Below are positions 1 to 6,028 of a stretch of DNA of 6,736 nt, piece after piece. Each line of letters begins with the position of its first letter. Position 1 is the first letter of the stretch. Source of the DNA: Solirubrobacterales bacterium (GTDB lineage: Bacteria; Actinomycetota; Thermoleophilia; Solirubrobacterales; Solirubrobacteraceae); NCBI GenBank assembly GCA_015655225.1, contig JAATFK010000021.1, positions 1-6,736 on the forward strand. Reading direction: 5' to 3'. Below the pieces are notes generated by a model. It saw only the letters and a list, made by a program, of their open reading frames with translations. It was not told the origin of the DNA and did no database searches. The translations under genes and the position numbers were made by a program.

Positions 1-99
1 GAGGAGCGGACGCGGGCGTTGCGGACCGTCGCCCGCGCGCTGCTGGCCGACGACCCGCGGCCGCCGCGCGAGCTGAGCCACCTCCTGCAGCCGGCCTGA
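1..99 (+). CDS. 3' end of an unidentified protein
   Basis: An open frame runs from the left edge to a TGA at 97-99 and gives the last 32 residues of a protein, ending in ...RELSHLLQPA. The visible piece is rich in Arg, Ala and Leu and looks like a C-terminal helix (RALRTVARALLA) followed by a Pro/Arg linker. No domain can be recognised. The frame shows the G/C third-position bias of its neighbours. The next gene starts only 14 bp after the stop on the same strand, so the two may be co-transcribed. The start and most of the protein lie outside the window. Confidence 0.6.
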   Translation, partial: EERTRALRTVARALLADDPRPPRELSHLLQPA

Positions 100-113
100 C
101 CCGACGTGCGACG

Positions 114-533
114 ATGGGTCCCATGGAGGACCGCTCCACCCCCGTCCGGGTCGACAGATGGCTGTGGGCCGCGCGGCTCGTCAAGACGCGCACGCTCGGC
201 TCCGACGCGGCCAGAGGCGGCCGCGTGCAGGTCAACGGGACGACCGTCAGACCGAGCAAGGAGATCCGCGTCGGCGACCGCGTCGAGCTTACGACCGGCC
301 CGGTCCGCCGGACGGTGATCGTGCTCGGGACGGCCGGCAGACGCGGCTCCGCGACCGTCGCGGCGACGCTCTACGAGGAGACGGCCGAGAGCCGCGAGGC
401 GCGTGAGCGCCTCGCGGAGGAGCGCCGCCTCTCCGCGCCGGAGCCGATCGCCGACCTGCGCGGCCGCCCGACGAAGCGCGACCGCCGGCGCTTCGAGCAG
501 ACCAGCGGCCGCCCCCCGCGCCGCGACCGCTAG
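114..533 (+). CDS. S4-domain RNA-binding protein, Hsp15 (HslR)-like
   Basis: This is a 139-residue basic protein. Residues 11-60 form an S4 RNA-binding domain of the heat-shock protein 15 type: VRVDRWLWAARLVKTRTL, then GGRVQVNGTTVRPSKEIRVGD. In E. coli, Hsp15 binds 50S subunits carrying a stalled nascent chain and helps recycle them; a similar ribosome-associated role is inferred here. The C-terminal tail (residues about 95-139) is rich in Arg and Glu and ends in a basic stretch containing GRPTKRDRRRFE, as is common in this family. The length is typical. ATG codons at 114 and 123 are both possible and neither has a clear Shine-Dalgarno, so the first few residues are uncertain. It follows the upstream gene by 14 bp. 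Its stop TAG (531-533) shares a CTAG with the stop of the opposing gene. Four arginines use the codon AGA, which is rare at this GC content. Confidence 0.9.
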   Translation: MGPMEDRSTPVRVDRWLWAARLVKTRTLGSDAARGGRVQVNGTTVRPSKEIRVGDRVELTTGPVRRTVIVLGTAGRRGSATVAATLYEETAESREARERLAEERRLSAPEPIADLRGRPTKRDRRRFEQTSGRPPRRDR

Positions 534-781
534 GAGGGGTTGCTCGCGGCCGGCCCGCCGCCGCCCGCCGCGCCGCCGCCCGCCGGCCCGCTGCCGGTCG
601 CCGCGGAGCCGCCGGCCGCGCCGCCGCCACCCTCGACCTCCGCCAGCCGCCGGTGCAACCGCTCGCGCAGCTCGGCGGGGTCGACGGCCGCCTGCTCCCG
701 GCGTCTGCGGGCCACCACGACGCCGGTCGCGGCGACGCCCGCGAGCCCGGCGACTCCGATCAGCTTCCACGGCACGGGCAT
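530..781 (-). CDS. Small single-pass membrane protein with Gly/Ala-rich tail
   Basis: This is an 83-residue hypothetical protein. Residues 6-24 form one membrane segment (KLIGVAGLAGVAATGVVVA) followed directly by RRRR, which by the positive-inside rule suggests the C-terminal part is cytoplasmic. Residues 35-50 form a charged helix (PAELRERLHRRLAEVE). Residues 51-83 are a low-complexity Gly/Ala/Ser/Pro tail. The open frame extends upstream to 943, but that extension would overlap the well-supported divergent hydrolase gene, so the ATG at 781 is preferred. A TAAGCT -10-like element lies 7 nt before this ATG, consistent with a leaderless mRNA; no Shine-Dalgarno is visible. The stop (530-532) overlaps the stop of the S4 gene. 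I do not recognise a family. The opposite strand is open here too, as a Pro/Ala-rich frame, but only this strand gives a coherent membrane segment plus helix. Confidence 0.65.
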   Translation of the reverse strand: MPVPWKLIGVAGLAGVAATGVVVARRRREQAAVDPAELRERLHRRLAEVEGGGGAAGGSAATGSGPAGGGAAGGGGPAASNPS

Positions 782-787
782 CGTCCG

Positions 788-794
788 TAGCTTA
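788..794. promoter_or_regulatory. Symmetric bidirectional -10 element for two leaderless genes
   Basis: The 19 bp between the divergent start codons (ATG at 781 minus, GTG at 801 plus) contain TAGCTTA at 788-794. Read on the plus strand it gives TAGCTT (788-793), read on the minus strand TAAGCT (794-789); both match the actinobacterial TANNNT consensus. Each is followed by exactly 7 nt before its start codon (794-800 and 788-782). Transcription starting at the usual distance would therefore begin at the first base of each start codon. Neither gene shows a Shine-Dalgarno, and -35 matches are poor on both sides. This is inferred from sequence only. Confidence 0.55.
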
Positions 795-800
795 CGGTCG

Positions 801-1433
801 GTGCACGTCGCCGGCCAGCCCGCCCAGCAGCCGCTCCCGCTCGCCGACGCCGTCGCGACCGCCGCGACCGGCGACGTCTGGCTGTTCCGCGGCCGCTCGG
901 CTGCCGACGTCGCGATCCGCGCGTTCACGAACAGCCCCGTCAACCACGTCGGGATGGTCGTCGCGCTCGACGACCTGCCGCCGCTGCTCTGGCACGCCGA
1001 GCTGGGCCGCTCGCTGCCTGACGTCTGGAGCGGTCAGCGTCAGCGCGGCGTCCAGCTCCACGTGCTGGCGGACGCCGTCCGCGTCTGGGAGGAGCGCTAC
1101 CGCCAGCGCGCCTGGATGCGCCAGCTCGACGGCCCGCCGCTCTCCCGCGCGCAGGAAGACCGCCTGATGGAGACGATCGACCGCTTCGACGGCCGCCCGT
1201 TCCCCACCACCCCCGGCCTGATCCGCCAGTGGGCGACCGGCCGCGTGCGCCGCCGCGCCTCGACGCTCGAGACCGTCTACTGCGCCGAGCTGGTCGCCAC
1301 CACCTTCCAGGCGATGGGCCTCTTGCCGAGCCGCCGGCCGGCGAGCTGGTATGACCCGGGCCGCTTCTGGAGCGGCGACCGGATCGCGCTCGTTCCGCCC
1401 TTCGCGCTCGCCGGCGAGGTCGCCGTCCGCTAG
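801..1433 (+). CDS. YiiX-like permuted papain-fold cysteine hydrolase (NlpC/P60 superfamily)
   Basis: From GTG 801 this is a 210-residue protein. The order of motifs is that of circularly permuted papain-like enzymes such as YiiX/YaeF. First comes GDVWLFRG (residues 24-31), then the His motif SPVNHVGMVV with candidate catalytic His49. LLWHAEL follows with a candidate acidic residue Glu67. Much later comes the Cys motif TVYCAELVATTF with candidate nucleophile Cys161. Members of this fold are amidases, peptidases or acyltransferases; the substrate here cannot be told. No signal peptide is visible, so it is probably cytoplasmic. The frame is open upstream to about 540, but that part is Pro/Ala-rich and antisense to the small membrane protein. 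The GTG is chosen because the conserved fold begins just after it and a -10 element sits 7 nt upstream. The GIDE-domain gene follows 90 bp downstream on the same strand and may be co-transcribed. Confidence 0.8.
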   Translation: MHVAGQPAQQPLPLADAVATAATGDVWLFRGRSAADVAIRAFTNSPVNHVGMVVALDDLPPLLWHAELGRSLPDVWSGQRQRGVQLHVLADAVRVWEERYRQRAWMRQLDGPPLSRAQEDRLMETIDRFDGRPFPTTPGLIRQWATGRVRRRASTLETVYCAELVATTFQAMGLLPSRRPASWYDPGRFWSGDRIALVPPFALAGEVAVR

Positions 1434-1523
1434 CCGCTCAAGGGCCGGCCCCCCGCGGTCGATCCACCCCTGCGCGGCCGCATCCGGTCGCGTCTCACCG
1501 ATCCACCAATCGAGGTTCCTTCC
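1434..1523 (+). other. Gap between hydrolase and GIDE genes
   Basis: This 90-bp gap has no convincing hairpin with a loop (only a 10-bp loopless palindrome GGGCCGGCCC at 1442-1451) and no TANNNT hexamer at leaderless distance from the ATG at 1524. Read-through from the hydrolase gene is therefore possible, making the two a likely operon. Confidence 0.35.
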
Positions 1524-2327
1524 ATGGCGTTGTTGATCGTCGGACTGGTCCTGCTGCTCGTCGCGGCGGGCGCCAACTGGTACGCCCGCAACCAGCGCCG
1601 CCAGGCGCTGGCCGTCACCGCGACCGAGACGTCGACCTGCGGGGATCTCGTCTCGCTCGCCAGAAGCGTCCGCGACGAGGTCGGCGGCGCCGGCTTCGAG
1701 CAGCAGTCGGAGGTCGTCGGCAGAGCCGTCGCCGAGGATGGGACCGCGACCGCGCCGACCTCGGGGACGCCGGTCGTCTGGTACCGCACCCAGATCACCC
1801 ACAGATACTGGGAGATGCAGCAGACGACCGTTGATGGCAAGCAGCAGTGGAACCGCGTCGAGCGGACCGAGACGGTCTCCGACGTCACCTCCGCCGCCGC
1901 CTTCTCGATCGACGACGGCACCGGCAGCGTCCTCGTCGCCCCCGACGGCGCCGACGTCGACCATCCCGAGAAGATCGTCGACCGCTTCGAGCAGTCCACC
2001 GGCTCGAACAGCTCCGGCCTCCTCGACTCCGTCCTCTCCGGGGTCATCCGCTCCGGCAGCCAGAGCGGCACGCTCGGCTTCCGCACCGAGGAGTGGGTCA
2101 TTCGCCCGGGCGCACGTGTCTACGTCCACGGCGAGGTCTCCGACTCGACCGGCCAGCTCCGCTTCCGCAAGCCGCAGAAGGGCCGCTACGTCGTCTCGAC
2201 TCGCTCCGAGGAGGAGATCGTCGGCGACGACGAGCGCGCGGCGAGATGGAGCACGATCGGCGGCGCCGTCTCGGCCGTCGCCGGCGTCGCCCTGATCGTC
2301 GCCGGCATCGCCACCGTCGCGACCTGA
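1524..2327 (+). CDS. GIDE (MULAN/BAM-type) domain membrane protein
   Basis: This is a 267-residue protein with an N-terminal membrane segment (about 2-20) and a second one at the extreme C-terminus (about 244-264). A roughly 220-residue domain lies between them. Features of the GIDE family include the CGDLVSLARSVRDEV stretch (39-53), PVVWYRTQITHRYWE (83-97) and EEWVIRPGARVYVHGEV (189-205). In eukaryotes this domain is the inter-membrane part of the mitochondrial E3 ligase MULAN/MUL1, where a RING follows the second membrane segment. Here the protein stops after that segment and has no RING, so no ligase activity is implied. Residues 156-183 are a Ser/Gly-rich stretch, probably a loop. The ATG at 1524 is placed so the first membrane segment starts at residue 2; only a weak GAGG lies upstream. 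Four arginines use AGA. Function unknown; membrane localisation is likely. Confidence 0.8.
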   Translation: MALLIVGLVLLLVAAGANWYARNQRRQALAVTATETSTCGDLVSLARSVRDEVGGAGFEQQSEVVGRAVAEDGTATAPTSGTPVVWYRTQITHRYWEMQQTTVDGKQQWNRVERTETVSDVTSAAAFSIDDGTGSVLVAPDGADVDHPEKIVDRFEQSTGSNSSGLLDSVLSGVIRSGSQSGTLGFRTEEWVIRPGARVYVHGEVSDSTGQLRFRKPQKGRYVVSTRSEEEIVGDDERAARWSTIGGAVSAVAGVALIVAGIATVAT

Positions 2328-2334
2328 GCCGACC

Positions 2335-2375
2335 TGTGCGGTTCTCGGTGTCCATACGACACCGAGAGCCGCACA
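2335..2375. terminator. Long hairpin, probable bidirectional terminator
   Basis: TGTGCGGTTCTCGGTGTC (2335-2352) and GACACCGAGAGCCGCACA (2358-2375) form an 18-bp stem around a 5-nt loop (CATAC). The only imperfection is one T/G position, which is a wobble pair in the plus-strand RNA. It lies between the convergent ends of the GIDE gene (stop ends 2327) and the MFS gene (stop at 2383), so it can serve both. There is no T-run on either side. It therefore resembles the T-less hairpin terminators proposed in actinobacteria rather than a classical intrinsic terminator. Confidence 0.7.
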
Positions 2376-2382
2376 CATCGCC

Positions 2383-3825
2383 CTAGAGGTGCGCGCGGTG
2401 CAGGTGCGGGTGGCGCGTCGCGTGATGCTGGGCGTGCAGGCGGCCGCCGACCCATACGACGGCGACGGCAGTGCCGATCGCCGACAGCGCCGCGTCGAGC
2501 AGAAAGGCGTGGCTGATGCCGCTCGTGAAGTCGCCGACCGACAGACCCGCGCCCGTCACGATCGCCGTGTTGAGCCCCAGGCCGACCGAGCCGCCGGCGA
2601 TCTGGAACATGTAGACGATGCCGCCCGCCAAGGCCGTGCGGGAGTCGTCCAGGGCGGTCACCCCGGCGGTCGTCACGGAGGAGAGGAACAGACCGAGCCC
2701 GACGCCGACGACGACCATCCCCGGCACCAGTGACAGGTAGTGGTCGCCGCGCGAGATGAATGACAAGAGCAGCATCCCGACCGTCGTGCAGACCGCCCCG
2801 GCCGAGACCGTCGCCTTCGGACTGAGGCGTGGATAGAGGGGCCCGGCGACGAACGAGACGGCCGCGAAGGTCCCCAGCAGCGGCAACAGCCCCAAGCCGC
2901 CCCGCAGCGCCGAGTAGTGCAGCGCCTTCGTCATGAACTGGGGCAGGAACAGCAGCGAGGCGAAGAAGACGGCCGACATCAGCAAGACGGAGACGCAGGC
3001 GGCGCTGAAGTCGCGGTTGCCGACCACGTCGCCCGGCAGCGGCGCCGCCGAGCCGACGCGCCGCTCGGCGAGCGCGAAGACGCCGAGCAGCACCCCGCCG
3101 AACGCGAGCAGGCCGACCACGCGCGGATCGCCCCAGCCCCAGGCGCTCGACTGGTCGAGCGCCAGCAGCAGCGCGACGAGCCCGAGCGAGAGCGCCGTCA
3201 GGCCGCCGAAGTCGAGCCGCTCACGCTCCTGCGCGACCGTGTCGGGCGGGATCGCCGTCAGCGTCGCCAGCACGCCGAAGGCCGCGACCGGCACGTTGAG
3301 GAAGAAGATCCAGCGCCAGCTCAGCCCGTCGGTCAGGAGCCCGCCGATCAGCGGGCCGACGGCGTTGCCGAAGCCGCACGCGCCCATGATCAGGCCGCCG
3401 GCGATCCCAGCCTTCGCCTTCGGCAGCACGTCGTAGGTCATGCCGAGGATCGCGGGCCACATCAGCGCGCCGCCGATCCCCATCAGCGAGCGGCAGACGA
3501 TCAGCCAGTCGACGCTCTGCGCGACGCCGCCGAGCAGCGAGCAGGAGGCGAAGGTGGTGGCGCCCACCACGAAGATCCGCCGGCGCCCGAAGATGTCGGC
3601 GAGCTTGCCGCCGGTCACGATCAGGACGCCGAAGACGAGCGCGTAGGCGTTGATCACCCACTGCACCGTCGAGAGGTCGGAGTGGAGGTCGCGCTCGATC
3701 GCCGGCAGCGCGACGCTCAGGGCCGTGAAGTCGTTCGCGATCACGACCGTCGCGAGCCCCATCGCGGCGAGCGCGAGCAGCGTCGAGCGGTCGATGCCGT
3801 GGGCGTCCGGCTGCACGGCTGGCAT
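2383..3825 (-). CDS. MFS drug exporter, DHA2 (EmrB/QacA) family
   Basis: This is a 480-residue, very hydrophobic transporter, probably with 14 membrane segments, that would export drugs or toxic compounds by proton antiport. MFS motifs are present: the TM1 region NDFTALSVALPAI (31-43), motif A GGKLADIFGRRR (72-83), the TM4 arginine in IVCRSLMGIGGALMW (Arg112), and the antiporter motif C GACGFGNAVGPLIGG (148-162) followed by LSWRWIFFLNVP. The last 17 residues hold seven histidines (464, 467, 468, 472, 474, 476, 479), unusual for the family. An in-frame ATG at 3855 would add ten residues (MSHHRHGCAN), but it lies inside an inverted repeat that looks like an operator, so 3825 is preferred; neither start has a clear Shine-Dalgarno. 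The open frame continues to 4233 antisense to the DUF4232 gene, which is not plausible coding. It is divergent from the DUF4232 gene. The substrate is unknown. Confidence 0.92.
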   Translation of the reverse strand: MPAVQPDAHGIDRSTLLALAAMGLATVVIANDFTALSVALPAIERDLHSDLSTVQWVINAYALVFGVLIVTGGKLADIFGRRRIFVVGATTFASCSLLGGVAQSVDWLIVCRSLMGIGGALMWPAILGMTYDVLPKAKAGIAGGLIMGACGFGNAVGPLIGGLLTDGLSWRWIFFLNVPVAAFGVLATLTAIPPDTVAQERERLDFGGLTALSLGLVALLLALDQSSAWGWGDPRVVGLLAFGGVLLGVFALAERRVGSAAPLPGDVVGNRDFSAACVSVLLMSAVFFASLLFLPQFMTKALHYSALRGGLGLLPLLGTFAAVSFVAGPLYPRLSPKATVSAGAVCTTVGMLLLSFISRGDHYLSLVPGMVVVGVGLGLFLSSVTTAGVTALDDSRTALAGGIVYMFQIAGGSVGLGLNTAIVTGAGLSVGDFTSGISHAFLLDAALSAIGTAVAVVWVGGRLHAQHHATRHPHLHRAHL

Positions 3826-3839
3826 GTTTGCGCACCCGT

Positions 3840-3864
3840 GTCGATGATGCGACATCCCATCGAC
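3840..3864. promoter_or_regulatory. Candidate operator: 7+7 bp inverted repeat between divergent genes
   Basis: GTCGATG (3840-3846) and CATCGAC (3858-3864) are perfect inverted copies separated by 11 bp, so their centres are 18 bp apart. A smaller dyad, GATG-CGA-CATC (3846-3856), sits inside. The element lies in the gap between the MFS exporter start (3825) and the DUF4232 start (3883). This is the usual position for an operator of a TetR, MarR or PadR-type repressor controlling an exporter. No regulator gene is encoded next to it in this window, so the call rests on symmetry and position only. Confidence 0.4.
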
Positions 3865-3865
3865 T

Positions 3866-3872
3866 GGAAGGA
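3866..3872 (+). promoter_or_regulatory. Ribosome binding site of the DUF4232 gene
   Basis: GGAAGGA lies 10 nt before the ATG at 3883. It supports that codon over the later in-frame ATG at 3901, whose upstream sequence shows no such motif, and over the far-upstream extension antisense to the MFS gene. Confidence 0.5.
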
Positions 3873-3882
3873 CAGCTCTCAG

Positions 3883-4419
3883 ATGAACGGACTCACTTCC
3901 ATGCGTCGCGCCACCCCGGCGCTCGCCCTCGCCGCGCTCGGCGCCCTCGCGATCGGCGCGACGAGCACCGCCGCGGCCGCGACAACCGCCACCGCGTCCG
4001 CCGTCCCGGCCTGCAGGACCGCCGACTTCGCCGCCGTCGTGCGCAACGTCCAGGCCGGCGCCGGCCAGCGCCAGGCGACGCTCGTGCTGCGCAACCGCTC
4101 CTCGCGCAGCTGCCACACCTTCGGCTACGTCGGCCTCCAGCTGCGCTCCGCGCGCGGCGGCAACATCCCCACCTCCACGACCCGCGTGCGCCCGCCGGCG
4201 CCCAAGACGATCGTGCTCACGCCCGGCGCGCACGCCTTCGCGAAGCTCGCGTGGACCGCGGTCGCGAGCGGCAGCGAGTCGCAGTCCGGCGCGTGCGAGC
4301 CGACCGCGAAGACGCTGCAGATCACGCCGCCGGACCAGACCGCGCGCGTCAGCACGGCCTGGCGCGGCGGCCCGGTCTGCGCGCGCGGCGCGTTCCGCGT
4401 CGGCGCGCTGACCCGCTAG
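3883..4419 (+). CDS. Secreted DUF4232-domain protein
   Basis: This is a 178-residue protein. It opens with a signal peptide: a basic start (MNGLTSMRRA), a hydrophobic Ala/Leu core (residues 11-25), then an Ala/Thr-rich region with likely cleavage around residues 30-43. There is no lipobox Cys close to the hydrophobic core, so it is probably released or wall-associated rather than a lipoprotein. The mature part is a DUF4232 domain, a beta-rich actinobacterial secreted domain of unknown role. Cys44, Cys77, Cys138 and Cys166 could form two disulfides, as is usual in the family. Typical features include the early PAC motif (43-45 region), NRSSRSCHTFGYVGLQL (71-87) and the late GPVCARGAF (163-171). 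The gene is divergent from the MFS exporter and ends 13 bp before the stop of the convergent ene-reductase. The function is unknown. Confidence 0.85.
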   Translation: MNGLTSMRRATPALALAALGALAIGATSTAAAATTATASAVPACRTADFAAVVRNVQAGAGQRQATLVLRNRSSRSCHTFGYVGLQLRSARGGNIPTSTTRVRPPAPKTIVLTPGAHAFAKLAWTAVASGSESQSGACEPTAKTLQITPPDQTARVSTAWRGGPVCARGAFRVGALTR

Positions 4420-4420
4420 G

Positions 4421-4432
4421 AGCCGCTCGCGG

Positions 4433-4434
<2 letters not shown>
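4421..4434. terminator. Short palindrome between convergent stops
   Basis: AGCCGC-TC-GCGGCT can form a 5-bp stem with a CTCG tetraloop (or 6 bp with a very tight loop). It fills the 13-bp gap between the DUF4232 stop (4417-4419) and the ene-reductase stop (4433-4435). It lacks a T-run and is short, so a terminator role is only possible. It is flanked by a direct repeat GCTAGGAG (4415-4422 and 4432-4439) that carries both stop codons. Confidence 0.3.
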
Positions 4435-5527
<1,093 letters not shown>

Positions 5528-5601
5528 GGAAGTCGGTCACTCCTGATGATTGCATGCGCATAAGTTGCACGAACAACCATACCCACTCGCCCGGAAACGC
5601 A
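5528..5601 (-). promoter_or_regulatory. Upstream/promoter region of the ene-reductase gene
   Basis: This short gap is visibly more A+T-rich than its surroundings, as expected of a promoter. Read on the minus strand, TTGTTC followed 16 nt later by TGCAAT is a possible -35/-10 pair (weak). A perfect 8-bp palindrome ATGCGCAT (5554-5561) and two TTGCA copies on the plus strand 15 bp apart (5550-5554, 5565-5569) could be regulator contacts. None is strong enough to name a regulator. Confidence 0.3.
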
Positions 5602-5627
5602 GACGGCCCGCCGTGAGGCGGGCCGTC
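5602..5627 (-). terminator. Intrinsic-type terminator of the cold-shock gene
   Basis: An 11-bp perfect G+C stem (GACGGCCCGCC / GGCGGGCCGTC) closes a 4-nt loop, TCAC when read on the minus strand. On that strand it is followed by TGCGTTTCC, a weak T-run. It lies 36 bp past the cold-shock stop codon and before the ene-reductase promoter, so it should separate the two transcripts. Confidence 0.75.
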
Positions 5628-5640
5628 GGTCCTGCGAAGT

Positions 5641-5658
5641 CGCGGCGTTGCCGCCGCG
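5641..5658 (-). other. GNRA-loop hairpin directly after the cold-shock stop
   Basis: Read on the minus strand this is CGCGGCG-GCAA-CGCCGCG, a perfect 7-bp stem capped by a GCAA (GNRA) tetraloop. It starts five bases after the TAG stop of the cold-shock gene. With the terminator at 5602-5627 it makes two tandem hairpins in the 3' UTR. It could protect the mRNA 3' end or act as a first terminator; this is inference. Confidence 0.5.
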
Positions 5659-5663
5659 GACGA

Positions 5664-5867
5664 CTAGATCGTCTGGACGTTCGCGGCGTTCGGGCCCTTG
5701 GGGCCCTGCTCCGCGTCGTACGACACCTTCGCGCCCTCGGCGAGCGTCTTGAAGCCGCTGCCGCCGATCGCGGAATGGTGGACGAAGAGGTCCTTGCTCT
5801 CGTCGTCGGGCGTGATGAAGCCAAAGCCCTTGTCGTCGCTGAACCACTTCACGGTTCCAGTTGCCAT
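5664..5867 (-). CDS. CspA-family cold-shock protein
   Basis: This is a 67-residue single cold-shock domain, the standard length. It opens with [18 protein letters not shown], which contains RNP1 (KGFGFI, residues 13-18). RNP2 is DLFVHHSAI (26-34), and the end ([21 protein letters not shown]) is typical. These proteins bind single-stranded RNA/DNA through the aromatic residues of RNP1 and RNP2, melt mRNA structure and act in cold adaptation or as constitutive RNA chaperones; which applies here cannot be told. The ATG at 5867 is fixed by GGAGG six bases upstream. The longer open frame to 6050 is noncoding leader. Two hairpins follow the stop. The gene is divergent from the LLM oxidoreductase, with 161 bp between starts. 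Confidence 0.97.
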   Translation of the reverse strand: MATGTVKWFSDDKGFGFITPDDESKDLFVHHSAIGGSGFKTLAEGAKVSYDAEQGPKGPNAANVQTI

Positions 5868-5873
5868 GTCGTT

Positions 5874-5878
5874 CCTCC
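5874..5878 (-). promoter_or_regulatory. Strong Shine-Dalgarno of the cold-shock gene
   Basis: GGAGG on the minus strand lies 6 nt before the ATG at 5867. It is the clearest ribosome binding site in the window and rules out the N-terminal extension of the open frame. Confidence 0.85.
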
Positions 5879-6014
5879 GGTTTTCGTGTGCGCTGCGAGT
5901 CGCGGAGGGTGCTGAAGCAACAACTGCGGACGCTGGGCACTGCTGTGGGCGGGCGAATTCCCGATCCACCGTGAAGCTTAGCGTGCTGAGGCGCCGGCCG
6001 AGCGATCCACGCGC
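5879..6014. promoter_or_regulatory. Divergent promoter region of cold-shock and LLM genes
   Basis: No coding sequence is supported here. On the minus strand TAAGCT (5980-5975) is a possible -10 for the cold-shock gene. A start about 7 nt downstream would give a leader of roughly 100 nt, plausible for a cold-shock mRNA but unproven. A plus-strand TANNNT hexamer, TAGCGT (5979-5984), overlaps it by two bases. No good -35 is seen for either. Confidence 0.35.
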
Positions 6015-6020
6015 TAGCGT
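6015..6020 (+). promoter_or_regulatory. Candidate -10 element for a leaderless LLM gene
   Basis: TAGCGT matches TANNNT and ends 8 nt before the ATG at 6029, the distance expected if the mRNA begins at or next to the start codon. No Shine-Dalgarno precedes this ATG, which agrees with leaderless translation. No -35 match is apparent. Confidence 0.45.
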
Positions 6021-6028
6021 CCGCCTCG

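Noticed and set aside
541..640. CCGCCG-rich stretch as a tandem repeat or CRISPR-like array
   Set aside because: There is no regular repeat unit. It is the reverse strand of the Gly/Ala-rich tail of the small membrane protein.
540..800. N-terminal Pro/Ala-rich extension of the hydrolase
   Set aside because: No homology-like pattern is seen. It is antisense to the small membrane protein, and the GTG at 801 has a promoter element at the right distance.
1524..2327. GIDE protein as a bacterial ubiquitin ligase
   Set aside because: No RING or other zinc-binding Cys/His cluster follows the second membrane segment, so ligase chemistry is not supported.
792..2378. 528-residue minus-strand open frame antisense to the hydrolase and GIDE genes
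   Set aside because: The translation is Asp/Gly/Ala/Arg-rich with no domain, as expected of a shadow frame in GC-rich DNA. Both plus-strand genes beneath it have clear family motifs.
2917..3882. Long N-terminal extension of the DUF4232 frame (about 322 residues)
   Set aside because: It is antisense to well-conserved MFS sequence, has the low-complexity Arg/Glu/Ala composition of shadow frames, and would bury the DUF4232 signal peptide inside the protein.
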